Shown in pieces: positions 9,501-21,117 of a stretch of 64,000 nt of DNA. The stretch covers positions 62,001 through 126,000 of the forward strand of contig WION01000086.1 of NCBI GenBank assembly GCA_015039365.1, in the 5' to 3' direction. Source of the DNA: Amanita rubescens. Taxonomy: Eukaryota; Basidiomycota; Agaricomycetes; Agaricales; Amanitaceae. The translations under genes were made by a program, and so were the position numbers. Below the pieces are notes generated by a model, which saw only the letters and a list, made by a program, of their open reading frames with translations, did not search any database and was not told the DNA's origin. Every line of letters begins with the position of its first letter. Position 1 is the first letter of the stretch.

Positions 9501-12500
9501 ATGACAGTGGATGAAGTTCCAGAAACATCAGATCCAACTCTCGATATATCTTATGTAACAGTACAATCTATTTCAAAACGAAGATTATCTGTCCCCATCA
9601 AAGTTGAAACTGAAAACGACACTGAAAACCTCATTGCCCTTATCGACTGCGGAGCCGAAGGGATATTTATCGACAAAAGGATAGCACACAAATGGAGAAA
9701 ACGAAAAACTCCACGACCAATTAGAGTTTATAACGTCGATGGCACCATAAACAAAGAAGGAGAAATTGATGAACAATGTCTAATCACCTTCGAAATGAAC
9801 GGAAAACGCATGACCGAATGGTTTTACGTATCAGCAATAGGAAAACAAGCGATTATACTGGGGCTTCCTTGGCTAGAGAAGCATAACCCTGACGTAAATT
9901 GGAGAGAAAAGACTCTAGAGTTCCGAGACTCTGAACAGGACAAGATCAAGGCATCACTTCGGAGCATCTGTCAACAGATTGACAGAATAGCTATGCCTGA
10001 ATGGGAAGAAGATCTCGTCATCGGATATTTGATGTCACACAAAGGATCACAGACGACAGATCACAGATGGAACGCGCATACATTTGAGGATATAGGAAGC
10101 TGGTCAGAAGACGAATACGACCAAGTAACTATCTCACGATATACACCAGCTCAACAAATGGAACACAAATACCATCAAACAGAGGAGGTTTACACGCTCC
10201 CTCCTGAATACTCGGCATGGAAAGATGTATTCGAGAAAAAAGCAAGTGAACGATTCCCAGAAAGCCGATCTTGGGATCACCAGATAGAACTTTGCGATGA
10301 TTTCATACCAAAAAGAGGAAAAATCTATCCCTTATCTCCAAAACAGCAGAACACACTGGATGAATGGATTAAAGAACACGTCGAAAAAGGCTACATCAGA
10401 CCATCGAAATCACCGCAGGCATCACCTTTCTTCTTCGTAGAAAAGAAAGAAGCACAAAAATTACGACCCTGCCAAGATTATCGATATTTGAACGAATATA
10501 CTAAACCAAATGCATATCCACTACCTCTTATCTCCGATCTTATGATCAAACTCAAAGATTCGGAATACTTTACGAAATTGGATATCCGATGGGGATATAA
10601 TAACGTTCAAATCAAGGAATCTGACAGATGGAAAGCCGCTTTTATCACCAATCGAGGTTTATTTGAACCTAACGTCATGTTCTTTGGATTACGAAATTCA
10701 CCAGCAACGTTTCAAGCTATGATGGACGATTATTTCAGGGATTTTACAGAAAAGGGATGGCTCGTCATCTACATGGATGACATGCTAATACACGCGCACA
10801 CTAAAGAAGAACTCGAGATTCGAACAAAACAAGTACTTGAACGATTACAGAAACACGATCTTTACCTCAAGCTTGAAAAGTGTAAATTTGCTGCCAAAGA
10901 AGTTGATTTTCTAGGCACCGTCATATCCAAAAATACAATAAAAATGGATCCGATCAAACTTGCCGGAATCAGGGACTGGCCAACCCCTACTACCGTTAAA
11001 CAAGTTAGATCCTTTTTAGGATTCGGAAATTACTATCGAAGGTTTATTTTCGGATTCGCCCACCTTGCACGACCCCTGCACGACTTAACAAAGAAAAACA
11101 AATTATGGACATGGACCGCAGAATGCCAAGTCGCATTTGACCTATTAAAAGAACGCTTCACATCCGCACCTGTCTTAATGATGCCCGATGTTAACAAACC
11201 CTTTATTCTACAAACGGATGCATCAGACCGTGCTATCGGAGCAGTTCTCATGCAGAAAGATGACAATGGCGACTTACACCCATGCGGATACCTATCCCAT
11301 GCTTTAACACCGACTGAAACACGATGGCAAATCTACGACCGAGAGTTATTTGCCATTTACTACGCTCTTTACAATGAATGGAGATACCTACTTGAAGGAG
11401 CAGAACACCCTGTCATTATTCACTGCGACCACAAGAATCTACTCTACTATCGAGAACCACAACGTCTTACGAACCGCCAAGCACGATGGTGGAACGACTT
11501 GTCTCGATTTAATATTAAATTAACCCACGTCCCTGGAGCAAAACTAATAATAGCGGACGCCCTATCCCGCCGACCCGATCATATGACAAAAGACGAACCA
11601 GAAGAGTTAATAACGATGCTCCCAAAAGAACTCTTTGTTCGCACAATCGCCAAAGATCTCCGTGACAGAGCAATAGAAATAACTGTCAAAGATGAATTCG
11701 CTCAATCAATCAAGAAATGTCTAAAAGAAAAAGGAACACCGCCCTTACGCACAGCCCTGTCTGATTGGACCCTTGACGATGAATTAATCCTATACAAAGG
11801 GAAATCTTTTATCCCTCCTGACGCCGATCTTCGCCGAGATATTATTAGAGATTTTCATGAATCACCAACAAGCGGACACCCCGGTTTCTTCAAAACACTT
11901 GCCTTATTAAAGGAATATTACTGGTGGCCATTAATGTCTAAAATGGTTAAACAGTTCATTGACGGATGCACTGCATGTCAACAAATGAAATCGAATACAC
12001 ACCCTACTGCCGCACCTCTGATGCCAATCAAGTCTCACGCACACCGACCCTTTCAACAAATAACTATGGATTTCATAACCGATTTACCCATAAGCAACGG
12101 TTTTGATTCTATCTTTATCGTGGTCGATCAAGGACTTACAAAGGGAGTAATTCTCATGCCTTGTAATAAAACTATTACCGCCGACGAAACAGCCGACCTC
12201 TACATTCGGAATGTATTCAAAAACTTCGGTTTACCCGACATCATGATCTCCGATCGAGGACCACAGTTCGCATCACATGTCTTTAACGGCATAATGGACT
12301 CATTAAAGATCAAACACAAAATGAGTACCGCCTTCCATCCACAGACTGATGGACAAACGGAGCGATATAACGCCGAATTAGAAGCTTATCTCCGAATATT
12401 CTGTGCCTATGAACCAGATACTTGGAACAAGATGATACCAATAGCACAATTCGCGCATAATTCACGCACTCATGAAGCATTGAAACAATCGCCCTTTCAA

Positions 12501-13097
12501 TTGATGTATGGAACATCCCCGGTTGCACTTCCCCTTGTCTCAAATAAGACAAATACACCAACCGCCGATAACCGCATCAACTCCTTGTTCCGCGCACGAG
12601 AAGAAGCACTCGCCGCACATGATCTAGCACGAGCTAAGATGATGGAAAGAACAACGAGAAAGACTAAACCATTCAAAGTCAACAACAAAGTATGGTTAGA
12701 GTCTAGGAACCTGAAGATTCCTTATCAGAGCAGAAAGCTCGCACCTAAACGAGAAGGTCCCTTTTCCATTAAAGAAGTCTTAGGACCAGTGACATATCGT
12801 CTCACGCTACCAAGACAATGGAAAATTCATAACGTATTCCACGCCGCCTTACTAACGCCGTTCAAAGAAACTTCCTTTCATGGAACAACGGAAACGAGGC
12901 CCCCTCCCGATCTGATCGAAGGAGAACAAGAATACGAAGTAGAAGCACTGCTTGCACATCGCAAGTTTAGAGGGAAATTACAATTTCTTGTAAAGTGGAA
13001 AGGCTATGACACCAGCGAAAACACATGGGAACCAGAAAATAACTTGACGCATATGGAAGACCTCCTTCTAGAATATAAAAGACGAAGGAAACTCTGA
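9501..13097 (+). CDS. Gypsy-1 pol: protease, RT, RNase H, integrase, chromodomain
   Basis: Makes and integrates element cDNA. Residue numbers count from GTG at 9492; 9501 is the first ATG. Aspartic protease LIDCGAEG at about 50-57 (Cys replaces the usual Ser/Thr after Asp). RT has PCQDYRYLN and YMDD at 427-430. RNase H has LQTDASDRAIGAV. The integrase zinc region GHPGFF...CTACQQMK is at about 794-833, with the catalytic core MDFITDLP, ISDRGPQF and HPQTDGQTERYN. A C-terminal chromodomain (about 1145-1196) has the aromatic residues FLVKWKGYD and NTWEPENN, expected to bind histone H3 methyl marks and steer integration. All catalytic motifs look intact. The frame is -1 relative to gag and overlaps the gag tail at 9477-9489. 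Confidence 0.95.
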   Translation: MTVDEVPETSDPTLDISYVTVQSISKRRLSVPIKVETENDTENLIALIDCGAEGIFIDKRIAHKWRKRKTPRPIRVYNVDGTINKEGEIDEQCLITFEMNGKRMTEWFYVSAIGKQAIILGLPWLEKHNPDVNWREKTLEFRDSEQDKIKASLRSICQQIDRIAMPEWEEDLVIGYLMSHKGSQTTDHRWNAHTFEDIGSWSEDEYDQVTISRYTPAQQMEHKYHQTEEVYTLPPEYSAWKDVFEKKASERFPESRSWDHQIELCDDFIPKRGKIYPLSPKQQNTLDEWIKEHVEKGYIRPSKSPQASPFFFVEKKEAQKLRPCQDYRYLNEYTKPNAYPLPLISDLMIKLKDSEYFTKLDIRWGYNNVQIKESDRWKAAFITNRGLFEPNVMFFGLRNSPATFQAMMDDYFRDFTEKGWLVIYMDDMLIHAHTKEELEIRTKQVLERLQKHDLYLKLEKCKFAAKEVDFLGTVISKNTIKMDPIKLAGIRDWPTPTTVKQVRSFLGFGNYYRRFIFGFAHLARPLHDLTKKNKLWTWTAECQVAFDLLKERFTSAPVLMMPDVNKPFILQTDASDRAIGAVLMQKDDNGDLHPCGYLSHALTPTETRWQIYDRELFAIYYALYNEWRYLLEGAEHPVIIHCDHKNLLYYREPQRLTNRQARWWNDLSRFNIKLTHVPGAKLIIADALSRRPDHMTKDEPEELITMLPKELFVRTIAKDLRDRAIEITVKDEFAQSIKKCLKEKGTPPLRTALSDWTLDDELILYKGKSFIPPDADLRRDIIRDFHESPTSGHPGFFKTLALLKEYYWWPLMSKMVKQFIDGCTACQQMKSNTHPTAAPLMPIKSHAHRPFQQITMDFITDLPISNGFDSIFIVVDQGLTKGVILMPCNKTITADETADLYIRNVFKNFGLPDIMISDRGPQFASHVFNGIMDSLKIKHKMSTAFHPQTDGQTERYNAELEAYLRIFCAYEPDTWNKMIPIAQFAHNSRTHEALKQSPFQLMYGTSPVALPLVSNKTNTPTADNRINSLFRAREEALAAHDLARAKMMERTTRKTKPFKVNNKVWLESRNLKIPYQSRKLAPKREGPFSIKEVLGPVTYRLTLPRQWKIHNVFHAALLTPFKETSFHGTTETRPPPDLIEGEQEYEVEALLAHRKFRGKLQFLVKWKGYDTSENTWEPENNLTHMEDLLLEYKRRRKL

Positions 13098-13098
13098 A

Positions 13099-14856
13099 AT
13101 GTCATTCACATACCAAGTTACTATGCAGAATGGAAACGACACCACCGACGCCGTTCAGCACTTCCCCTGGTCCGAATTTTATGCTGGAGAGACCATCGAC
13201 ACTCAATTCACCACCGCCGCCAGACCCCACCGACCTCGACTCGTTCTTCATACCACCGACACCGACGAAGAAGACGCTGACCCGAACGACTTCGTTGATG
13301 TTCCCCACGGATCTCCCAATCAAACCTCGTCTCAGACGATCCCGATCACTCCCACCGAAACCCAGGAAACCCACCACGGAACATCAGAAACTCTGGCTGT
13401 ACCTGGACGAATTACGGAAGATCGCAATAGCCGACCGATCCCACCTAGAAACGCTGAAGACATTAGCGTTACCTTACATAGAGAGACGGTACTTGCCGGT
13501 CACGCTTCGACTCAATCTCATAACGAATCTATTCGAGGCAACGACCAGAGTCACGGTACAGATGGGACTAACCGCGATATGGCTGGCCCCATCATACGAA
13601 CCACCCCCGATCTCTATCTCAGTTATCACGGAATTACTACTTACACCAAGGTTAGAGACCGCGTCACTCTGATCTGTAACGCCGCTAGATTACAGGTCGA
13701 CATCTTTGACCAAGAAAGGATAGCTCGAGTCTGGCGACTCCTCATGGACTTCCGAACCGCCACTACCCTTGCCGGTCAAGCCCGAGATCAGTACAACTAT
13801 CACTGTGCCGATTTAATCGAAACATTTGTAAACGTTACATCACTATATTGGGAAGACGTTCATCCAAAAGGAGGAAATCTAGATCAACTGGCGATAGATC
13901 TATTACGATGACTTCTCACAGCTGACGTCGAGCGCTATATCATCCTTGCTATAGAAAGCATCGACGATCAAAGGTTTGGACTAAAAATACAGCCTCACGA
14001 TCAGAATAACCGCATCGCTGCCAACCATTGGTTTCGCGCTACCGAAGCTACACCCGACCGACACCGAGCAACTAGATGCATTATGGAGACAGATCGTAAA
14101 TCAAGAGAAATCTGGTGCCTCACCGGAAAGATCCGAGATCTCTTGTCCAGTATCCAAGGAGACACGGAATGGACCACAGCCGAATTCGCAGACGGAGTTC
14201 CCTTGCATCAACTCACTAGCGACCACATTGCGCAGATCAATAATGCGATCAGCGATCTCGATCTTCATCGCCGAATCCATACAACAGGCGATCTCATTGA
14301 GGAAGAACCGAAACGAGATAAGAAGGCTCCTCCTCCTCCTCGATCCGCATCACCCCCAACCACCACCGTTATTCGCCACGGAGTCTGGAATATTCCTGTC
14401 CCCACTTCTCGACGAAACGACTCTCCGCCTTCTCGACGACCTACGACCCGCAGTATGACTAATGCTGCCAACCAACGCCCCCACCGCTACAACCGCTGCA
14501 TTCACTGCCGAGGTAAACATGCCTCTGAGGATCACCATCTCGCTACTACAATTCCTCCTGTGTCTACTCTATCTACACGCGCTCCCACGCGCCGACACGA
14601 TCCGACGCCCGGTCCTTCCACTAAGAAGAAAGGACGTTCTCGAGTTACCACAGATACCGCCAATACCCCCGCTTCCACTAGCCGCCGCCCTCATCAGCCG
14701 AAGAAGAAGGGAAAGAAGAAGGCACACCACGCGTCACAGTGTCAGGCATGTGTCAATGGACGACAATGTGACGGAGCCGACGACGACGCCTGCGACCTTT
14801 ATGGCGACTACAGCTATCAGCACGACGACATCGCCATGCACAACATGAACACTTGA
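13099..14856 (+). CDS. Gypsy-1 third reading frame, unknown function (TGA- and possibly frameshift-broken)
   Basis: Chromoviruses usually end with pol. Here about 1.75 kb of coding-like sequence follows. The frame starting at ATG 13099, which overlaps the pol stop by TGAAATG, runs to TGA 13909 and then continues open in the same frame through 14856. The CGA TGA context suggests a C-to-T change. At 13130-13672 a second frame (+1) reads more protein-like (helical, Leu/Arg-rich: WLYLDELRKIAIADRSHLE), so a frameshift near 13.6 kb is possible. The C-terminal part has a proline/serine/basic region, CIHCRGKHASEDHH, a Lys-rich stretch and a terminal Cys cluster CQACVNGRQCDGADDDAC. It may be a nucleic-acid-binding accessory protein. 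I do not recognise a family. Confidence 0.55.
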
Positions 14857-14881
14857 ACGTCTTGTTGTTGCGGTCAACAAT

Positions 14882-14896
14882 GTAGGGGAGAGCTAG
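14882..14896 (+). other. Gypsy-1 polypurine tract
   Basis: GTAGGGGAGAGCTAG immediately precedes the 3' LTR, as expected for the plus-strand primer of reverse transcription. Confidence 0.75.
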
Positions 14897-15347
14897 TGTT
14901 ACAACACGGTATGGACTCCCGCATTATGCTTACATGATACGTCGGACATGTTCATTTCTTTATGCCTACCTTACTCGTCGTCTCCCTTATGCTCGATTCA
15001 TACGGACAAGCTCGTTTCCTTACTTATACCATTCCTTGTTCCACATATGACGCCGTCCTTATACTTACTTCCGTACTTACCATTATTCATTAATTAGTAC
15101 GTCCCATTGTACTTGCTAGTATAAGTACTGCCTGTATTCTAGAGTAGAACCCTAAGTTCGACTTAGCTGTTTATTGTCGTCTGGCAATACAACCTTACTC
15201 TTAACTCATCTACCACAATCGTCCTCAGATCCTAAGTCAACGCCTTGACTTAGTATTGAACTTATAATCTTAACGTTTGACTTAAGACTTGTAATCGTGA
15301 CTAGAGTTGCCGCTGCAACTTAGGTTAAGGTTAACGAGTTCGTAACA
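14897..15347 (+). repeat. Gypsy-1 3' LTR
   Basis: Near-identical to the 5' LTR at 7208-7658 and followed by the target duplication GGGTT at 15348-15352. Confidence 0.95.
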
Positions 15348-18274
15348 GGGTTTGCACAAAATTGAGACATTAATATTACTTGATAAGTAATATCTGGTCT
15401 AGTTCCTAATGCAAGATATAACAATGATCCTATTATTTGTTGAAATAAAGATATTGTTTCAGGCGAAGCTTGTTTATCATTAGGTACTGGTACATAACCA
15501 GCAGGGAGTGCTGTACGAGTTGGCTTAGCGTTTTCTTGACCAAAACGCTTAACGATTTTCTTGGCATAATCTTCTTGGTCAATAATAAGGGTTCTTCCTT
15601 CCTTATTGTAATTGACTCTCATACCAAGATATTCTTTTACTTTACCAAGATCTGAACATTCCCAAAGTTTCATAAAAGCATCTTTGGCCTTTTTAACTTC
15701 TAAAGAATTAGATCCCATGAAAAGTATATCATCTACATATAGTACTATAACTATAATAGATTTATTATCTTTTCTGATGTAAATACCAGAATCAGATAAG
15801 CAACGATCAAATCCTAAACTTTTGAAGGATTTGTCTGCTTGTTTATTCCAAGCCCATGAGGCTTGTTTAAGGCCATAAATAGCCTTTTTAAGTCTATATA
15901 CCTTCTTTTCTTGATTTTTGATTACATAGCCTTCCGGTTGTGTCATGTATACATCCGCTTCAAGATCTCCGTAAAGAAAGGCAGTCTTGACATCGAGTGC
16001 TTCTATATCCCAGTTTTCTAGCACTGCAATGGCAAACAGAAGGCGAATGGTCTCATATCGAGCCACTGGTGAAAATGTTTCATTGTAATCAATCCCAGGT
16101 CTTTGCAAAAATCCTTTGGCTACTAAGTGAGCCTTTTTTCTGCCGTCGGATTTTAGTACGAACACCCATTGACATCTGATGGCTGTTCTACCAGGAGGAA
16201 GATCTGCCAGTTCCCATATATTCCTAGCATTTAATGATTTAATCTCTTCATCCATAGAAACTTTCCATTTCTCATAGTTTGAAGGATTATTGATGCGCAT
16301 TTTACTAATGTCTCTATAGTCATATGGAACAGTGTCATCATCTTTTGCATATATTGCCTGAGCAAATAAATGATGGATCAGTTCTGTACCATTTTCTTTA
16401 ACTATTTTTTGTGTCCAAGTATTCATTGCCTTTTGGTGATATTCTTTTAAGATGTGTATACTGGTAACAGTATGTGTGATTTGAAATCTTAGAATATCTT
16501 CAACTTCTTTATCAGAAGAGGAAGATTTTTGTTCTTCTAAGTCTTTTAATAAATCAAACATAACATCTTTTTTATCTGAGATTTCTTTCTCTATCTCAAG
16601 AATTGGTTTATCACCATAAACATTATCAGGTTGAATAACTGGAACTTTGAGACAATCAGATCGACGAGGTGGAATGTCAGGATCTCTGACAGTTCTAGTT
16701 CGACGAGTTTTTGGTCTAGGAGGTGGAGAAGGAGTTTTATTCCTTCTTGATCCTATGTAAGCATCTTCAAGATCCAAGTGAGGTTTGTCAATGGGTTGAT
16801 CTGATTCAACACCCCTTGATTTGGTATCCTCATCTTTTTCTGATTTAACTGATTTAAAGGATTCTTTATCAGAACCATCATGATCAGAAGGATCATCATT
16901 ATCGCTATTGTAAGGTCCAGAAGACTTATTTTCTGGAAATGTCTTCCTTTTATCAATCTCATCTGAATCGATAAATGGGTTAAGATCTTCTTCTTCCTGA
17001 ATAGGACTGAGTTTATCAAGATTCTTGGTTGCTATATTTTTAGTTTTGCTCTCTCTAGGGAATTTGGATTCATTGAATTGTGCTTGGGTGGATATGACGA
17101 GTTTGTTTTCATGTGTCATGAAGCGGTATGCTTTTGCATTCGGTTCATATCCAATAAATGTCATCTCTTCTGATTTTGGAGACAACTTGTGTTTGCGCAA
17201 TTCTTTTGGGATAAAGACCCAAGCAGTGCATCCAAATACTTTGAAGTATGAAACGTCAGGTTTATCCATTGTTAGATTTTGTACTGGTGTAGACCAGTCT
17301 GTACGTCTAAGTGGAGTACGATTGTAAATGTGTACGGAGGTTTCAATCGCAAAATTCCACCAAGACTGTGGACATGAAGCATGTAGACGCATTGCTTCAC
17401 TTTTCTCTCTAAGTGTTCTATTAATCCTTTCTGCACGACCATTTTGTTGATGTATATGTGGTGTGCTGAGTTGATGTGTAATACCATTGGTTTTTAAGTA
17501 TTCTTCAAACATCTTTGATGTAAACTCCCCCCCTCGATCAGAACGGAGTGAAACGATTGAAGTAGAATACATATTTTGAATATAAGTATACCAATGTTTA
17601 AATGAGGTGAAAGCATCTGACTTCTTTTGAAGTAAAAGTGTCCATACATGAGATGTATAATCGTCTAATAAGACCATTATATATATATGTTTATTATATG
17701 ATGGAACAGGCATTTCCATCAAATCGGTATGAACAAGCTCAAATGGTTTCGAAGCTCTTTTATCTGTATCAGGAAAGCTTTGTGAAACAGCTTTACCTTT
17801 AACACATCCTTTACAAGGATCATTAGTGGTGGGTAAGGGTAACCTGGGTGGGAAACCCTTAAGAGATTTATTGCCCATTTTAATTATTTGTTTGGAAGGA
17901 TGTCCTAGACGTTGATGCCAAATTTCCCAATTGATCACATTATGCATCGGGACTAGTAAGCTCCAAGCTTTTGGCTTATAAATATTGCCATTAATCCACA
18001 TTAATGTGTCATCGCCTAAGGCGGGTGTTCCTTCGATGTAAGGAACATCAGGAGAACGTTTGAGACTAAAAATAATTTTCTTGTTATCTTGTCTTGCAAT
18101 TAATCCTTGTTTACACAAGGTTCCATTGCTTATTAATCTAAGTATTGCGCTTGGCATGTAGAGAACAGGATGTAATCGAATTTGGTTCACTGTGCCATTT
18201 GATAGTTCATGTGAAAGTATGACAGTACCTTCACCTAGTATTTGTGATTGTGAATCAGTGGTTATTGCCATACG
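15348..18274 (-). pseudogene. copia integrase and reverse transcriptase, main fragment
   Basis: The minus-strand frame of about 970 codons starts MAITTDSQSQILGEG, joined in frame to the linker at 18727-18762. Integrase: EIWHQRLGHPSKQI...CKGCVKGKA zinc region (near 17930-17800), then HTDLMEMPVPS, LRSDRGGEF and NGRAERINRT for the D, D, E residues. A long charged linker follows. RT: WVFVLKSDGRKKAHLVAKG, DVKTAFLYGDL and LYVDDILFMGS (near 15745-15715). The frame runs into Gypsy-1 at 15348, so its last codons are LTR-derived. Catalytic residues look intact; the break is due to insertion, not decay. Confidence 0.95.
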
Positions 18275-18726
18275 TGTTACAAACTCATTAATCTCAACCT
18301 AAGTTGCAGCGGCAACTCTAGTCACGATTACAAGTCTTAAGTCAAACGTTAAGATTATAAGTTCAATACTAAGTCAGGACGTTGACTTAGGATCTGAGGA
18401 CGATTGTGGTAGATGAGTTAAGAGTTGGGTTATATTGCCAGACGACAATAAACAGCTAAGTCGAACTTAGGGTTCGACTCTAGAATACATGTGGTACTTA
18501 TACTAGCGAGTACAATGAGACGTACTAATTAATGTATAAAGGTAAGTACGAACGTAGATATAAAGATGGCGTCATATGGGGAACAAGGGATGGTATAAGT
18601 AAGTAAACGAGCTTGTCCGTATGAATCGAGCATAAGGGGTGAGACGGATAAGGTATACATAAAGAAAATGAACATGTCCGACGTGTCATGTAAGCATAAT
18701 GCGGGAGTCCGTACCGTGTTGTAACA
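18275..18726 (-). mobile_element. solo Gypsy-1 LTR in copia pol
   Basis: An inverted copy of the Gypsy-1 LTR (TGTTACAAACTCATTAATC... to ...CGTGTTGTAACA) with the 5-bp duplication ATACG at 18270-18274 and 18727-18731. Removing it restores the copia frame DTPRMAITTD. Confidence 0.95.
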
Positions 18727-18762
18727 ATACGTGGAGTATCATACTCTGTATAGTCTACAAAA

Positions 18763-20162
18763 TAGTGTTTCTATTTCCAGTCTCTCAGGACCGAAAAAGA
18801 CTGGAACTGGACTGGACCAGGACCGATTTGGACCGGACTGCAGTCTCAGGTCTTAGGAGGTCCAAGGGCAGTCTGGTTCCGGTCTTTTTAAATTTTTAAA
18901 ATCAAAAAAACCACAAAAGACCGGTCTAGACCGGTCCTAGACCGCTAATTGTCACATGTGACCAACACAGTCATGTTCTCCTATATTTTAGCTTTTTTTT
19001 GAGTATTGAAACATAAAAAACGGTTGAGATTTGAGTTCACAGTAGTAAAGTTTGTATCACACCCCTTGTTTCACTCCTTGACACACCGCATGTTTCGCGC
19101 ATGCTGGACTCATGTAGATAACCCTGTACCCCGATGAAGTCATACCCTTACCCATACCCTGTAGTACCCTGTATAGTATATAAGTAGAACAATTGTAGTA
19201 GGTAGACTAAGCAACAAGCTCGTCTTTCCTTGGACAGTTTAGTTGTGATCCCTATCCAACTTGCCTTGAACCTAGACAGTTCTTGTATCATTCTCATCGC
19301 TTGACATTGTCAGCGATATCCTCCAAGAGTATTGAGTCTTGTGTTGTGACGCCTGTCTAAGGCTCGTGACAGTTTGTCAAAAGTTATATATAACATGTGA
19401 ATTTTGAAATCATCTGTTGTTGCAACACTCCAGGTAAGGTATTCTGAAATTAACTAATCTAGGTATGCTCTAGTACATCCAATGGAACATAGTTGAACAG
19501 TGGGAGGGTGAGGGTCAGCAACACTGGGCTTCATTCTCTCTTTGGTGATCTCTTTGGCAATCTCTTTGGCAATGTTTGGCAGTCTCCTGGCATCATTAAA
19601 AATGGTTTAATGTGGCTTATCTGGAGTGCAACTGGGTGTGAGATGATGTGAGGGGGTGGAGTGGGGTCTAATGGGACAAGCTGAGCAGTGGGAGGGTGAG
19701 GGTCAGCAACACTGGGCTTCATTCTCTCTTTGGTGATCTCTTTGGCAATCTCTTTGGCAATGTTTGGCAGTCTCCTGGCATCATCAAAAATGGTTTTATG
19801 TGGCTCATCTGAGTGCAGCTGGGTGTGAGAGGGTGTGAGAGGGTGAGGGTTAGGAACATATTGATATTTATGAAGTTTTGTAGTTTTAAATTGTTGTATG
19901 GGAGACATAGGGACATAGAAACTAATGTAAGGACTGGTCCAGACCAGTCCAAGACCAGTCCAGACCAGTCCAAGACCAGTCCAGATCAGGACCAGTCCTG
20001 GACCAGTCTTAACCGGTCTTTTTTTTAAATTAAGACCGGTCTTGCGGTCTTAAGCGGTCCGGTTCCGGTCTTTTCGATATCAGGGACACCCTGAGACCGG
20101 TCCGGTTTCGGTCTTTCCAAAAAAGGAAAAAAAACCGGACCGGACTGGACCTTGAATCACTA
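18763..20162. mobile_element. non-autonomous hAT-like element A with GACCGGTCC arrays
   Basis: Starts TAGTGTTTCTATTTCC and ends CTTGAATCACTA. The outermost TAGTGNTTC is inverted at the other end, and the 8-bp target duplication CTACAAAA (18755-18762, 20163-20170) matches hAT transposition. Both ends are filled with GACCGGTC, CTGGACTGG and CCGGTCCGG words. The middle is AT-rich, without a transposase ORF. It contains a solo LTR (19055-19371) and a roughly 180-bp tandem duplication (about 19499-19678 and 19679-19850). Element B (20226-21117) is the same family in inverted orientation. Confidence 0.85.
19055..19371 (+). mobile_element. 317-bp solo LTR inside hAT-like element A
   Basis: Element B lacks this block, and the empty site there (reversed) reads AGTTTGTCAAAAG. 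In element A the block is bounded by GTTTG on both sides (19050-19054, 19372-19376). It has TATATAAG near 19177 and ends CTCGTGACA, like an LTR. The exact edges are ambiguous by 1-2 bases within AGTTTGT. No full-length relative is in the window. Confidence 0.65.
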
Positions 20163-20225
20163 CTACAAAATCACTCTTATTGAAAGTAAAGTGATCTGAT
20201 GCACCGGAATCACACATCCAAATAC
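20163..20225 (-). pseudogene. 63-bp copia protease island between two hAT insertions
   Basis: On the minus strand this island reads WMCDSGASDHFTFNKSDFV, which is the DSGAS active site of the copia aspartic protease. It joins gag (…RNDCIW) upstream and DYTEYDTPR downstream when elements A and B and one copy of each duplication are removed. Position and sequence prove that A and B are separate insertions rather than one palindrome. Confidence 0.9.
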
Positions 20226-21117
20226 TAGTGATTCAAGGTCTGGTCCGGTCCGGTTTTTTTTCCTTTTTTGGAAAGACCGAAACCGGACCAGTCTCAGGGT
20301 GTCCCTGATATCGAGAAGACCGGAACCAGACCGCTTAAGACCGCAAGACCGGTCTTAATTTAAAAAAAAGACCAGTTAAGACCGGTCCAGGACTGGTCCT
20401 GATCTGGACCGGTCTTGGACTGGTCTGGACTGGTCTTGGACTGGTCTGGACCAGTCCTTACATTAGTTTCTATGTCCCTATGTCTCCCATACAACAATTT
20501 AAAACTACAAAACTTCATAAATATCAATATGTTCCTAACCCTCACCCTCTCACACCCTCTCACACCCAGCTGCACTCAGATGAGCCACATAAAACCATTT
20601 TTGATGATGCCAGGAGACTGCCAAACATTGCCAAACTTGAGATTGCCAAAGAGATCACCAAAGAGAGAATGAAGCCCAGTGTTGCTGACCCTCACCCTCC
20701 CACTGTTCAACTATGTTCCATTGGATGTACTAGAGCATACCTAGATTAGTTAATTTCAGAATACCTTACCTGGAGTGTTGCAACAACAGATGATTTCAAA
20801 ATTCACATGTTATATATAACTTTTGACAAACTTTACTACTGTGAACTCAAATCTCAACTGTTTTTTATGTTTCAATACTCAAAAAAAAGCTAAAATATAG
20901 GAGAACATGACTGTGTTGGTCACATGTGACAATTAGCGGTCTAGGACCGGTCTAGACCGGTCTTTTGCGGTTTTTTGATTTTAAAAATTTAAAAAGACCG
21001 GAACCGGACTGCCCTTGGACCTCCTAAGACCTGAGACTGCAGTCCGGTCCAAATCGGTCCTGGTCCGGTCCAGTTCCGGTCTTTTTCGGTCCTGAGAGAC
21101 TGGAAATAGAAACACTA
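20226..21117. mobile_element. non-autonomous hAT-like element B with GACCGGTCC arrays
   Basis: 892 bp, starts TAGTGATTCAAGG and ends GGAAATAGAAACACTA, with the 8-bp duplication CCAAATAC (20218-20225, 21118-21125). It is collinear with element A in reverse but lacks A's solo LTR and carries only one copy of the roughly 180-bp tandem unit. There is no transposase ORF; matching ORFs in A and B are non-coding shadows. Confidence 0.85.

Larger units (their letters stand above)
7208..15347 (+). mobile_element. Gypsy-1: full-length Ty3/gypsy chromovirus
   Basis: This 8140-bp element has two 451-bp LTRs that differ at very few positions (for example TACGGACTCC versus TATGGACTCC), so insertion looks recent. 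TSDs GGGTT flank it (7203-7207, 15348-15352). Order is LTR, primer-binding site, gag, PR-RT-RH-INT-chromodomain, a third reading frame, a polypurine tract, LTR. RT-before-INT order and the C-terminal chromodomain place it in the chromovirus branch. Four solo LTRs of the same family occur at 18275, 28344, 46582 and 48803. Confidence 0.95.

Noticed and set aside
13130..13672. Second-frame ORF over the Gypsy-1 third reading frame as a separate gene
   Set aside because: It overlaps the longer frame and may instead mark a frameshift; only consensus from other copies can decide.
18763..21117. A single 2.3-kb palindromic element
   Set aside because: A 63-bp copia protease island and two different 8-bp target duplications show two insertions.
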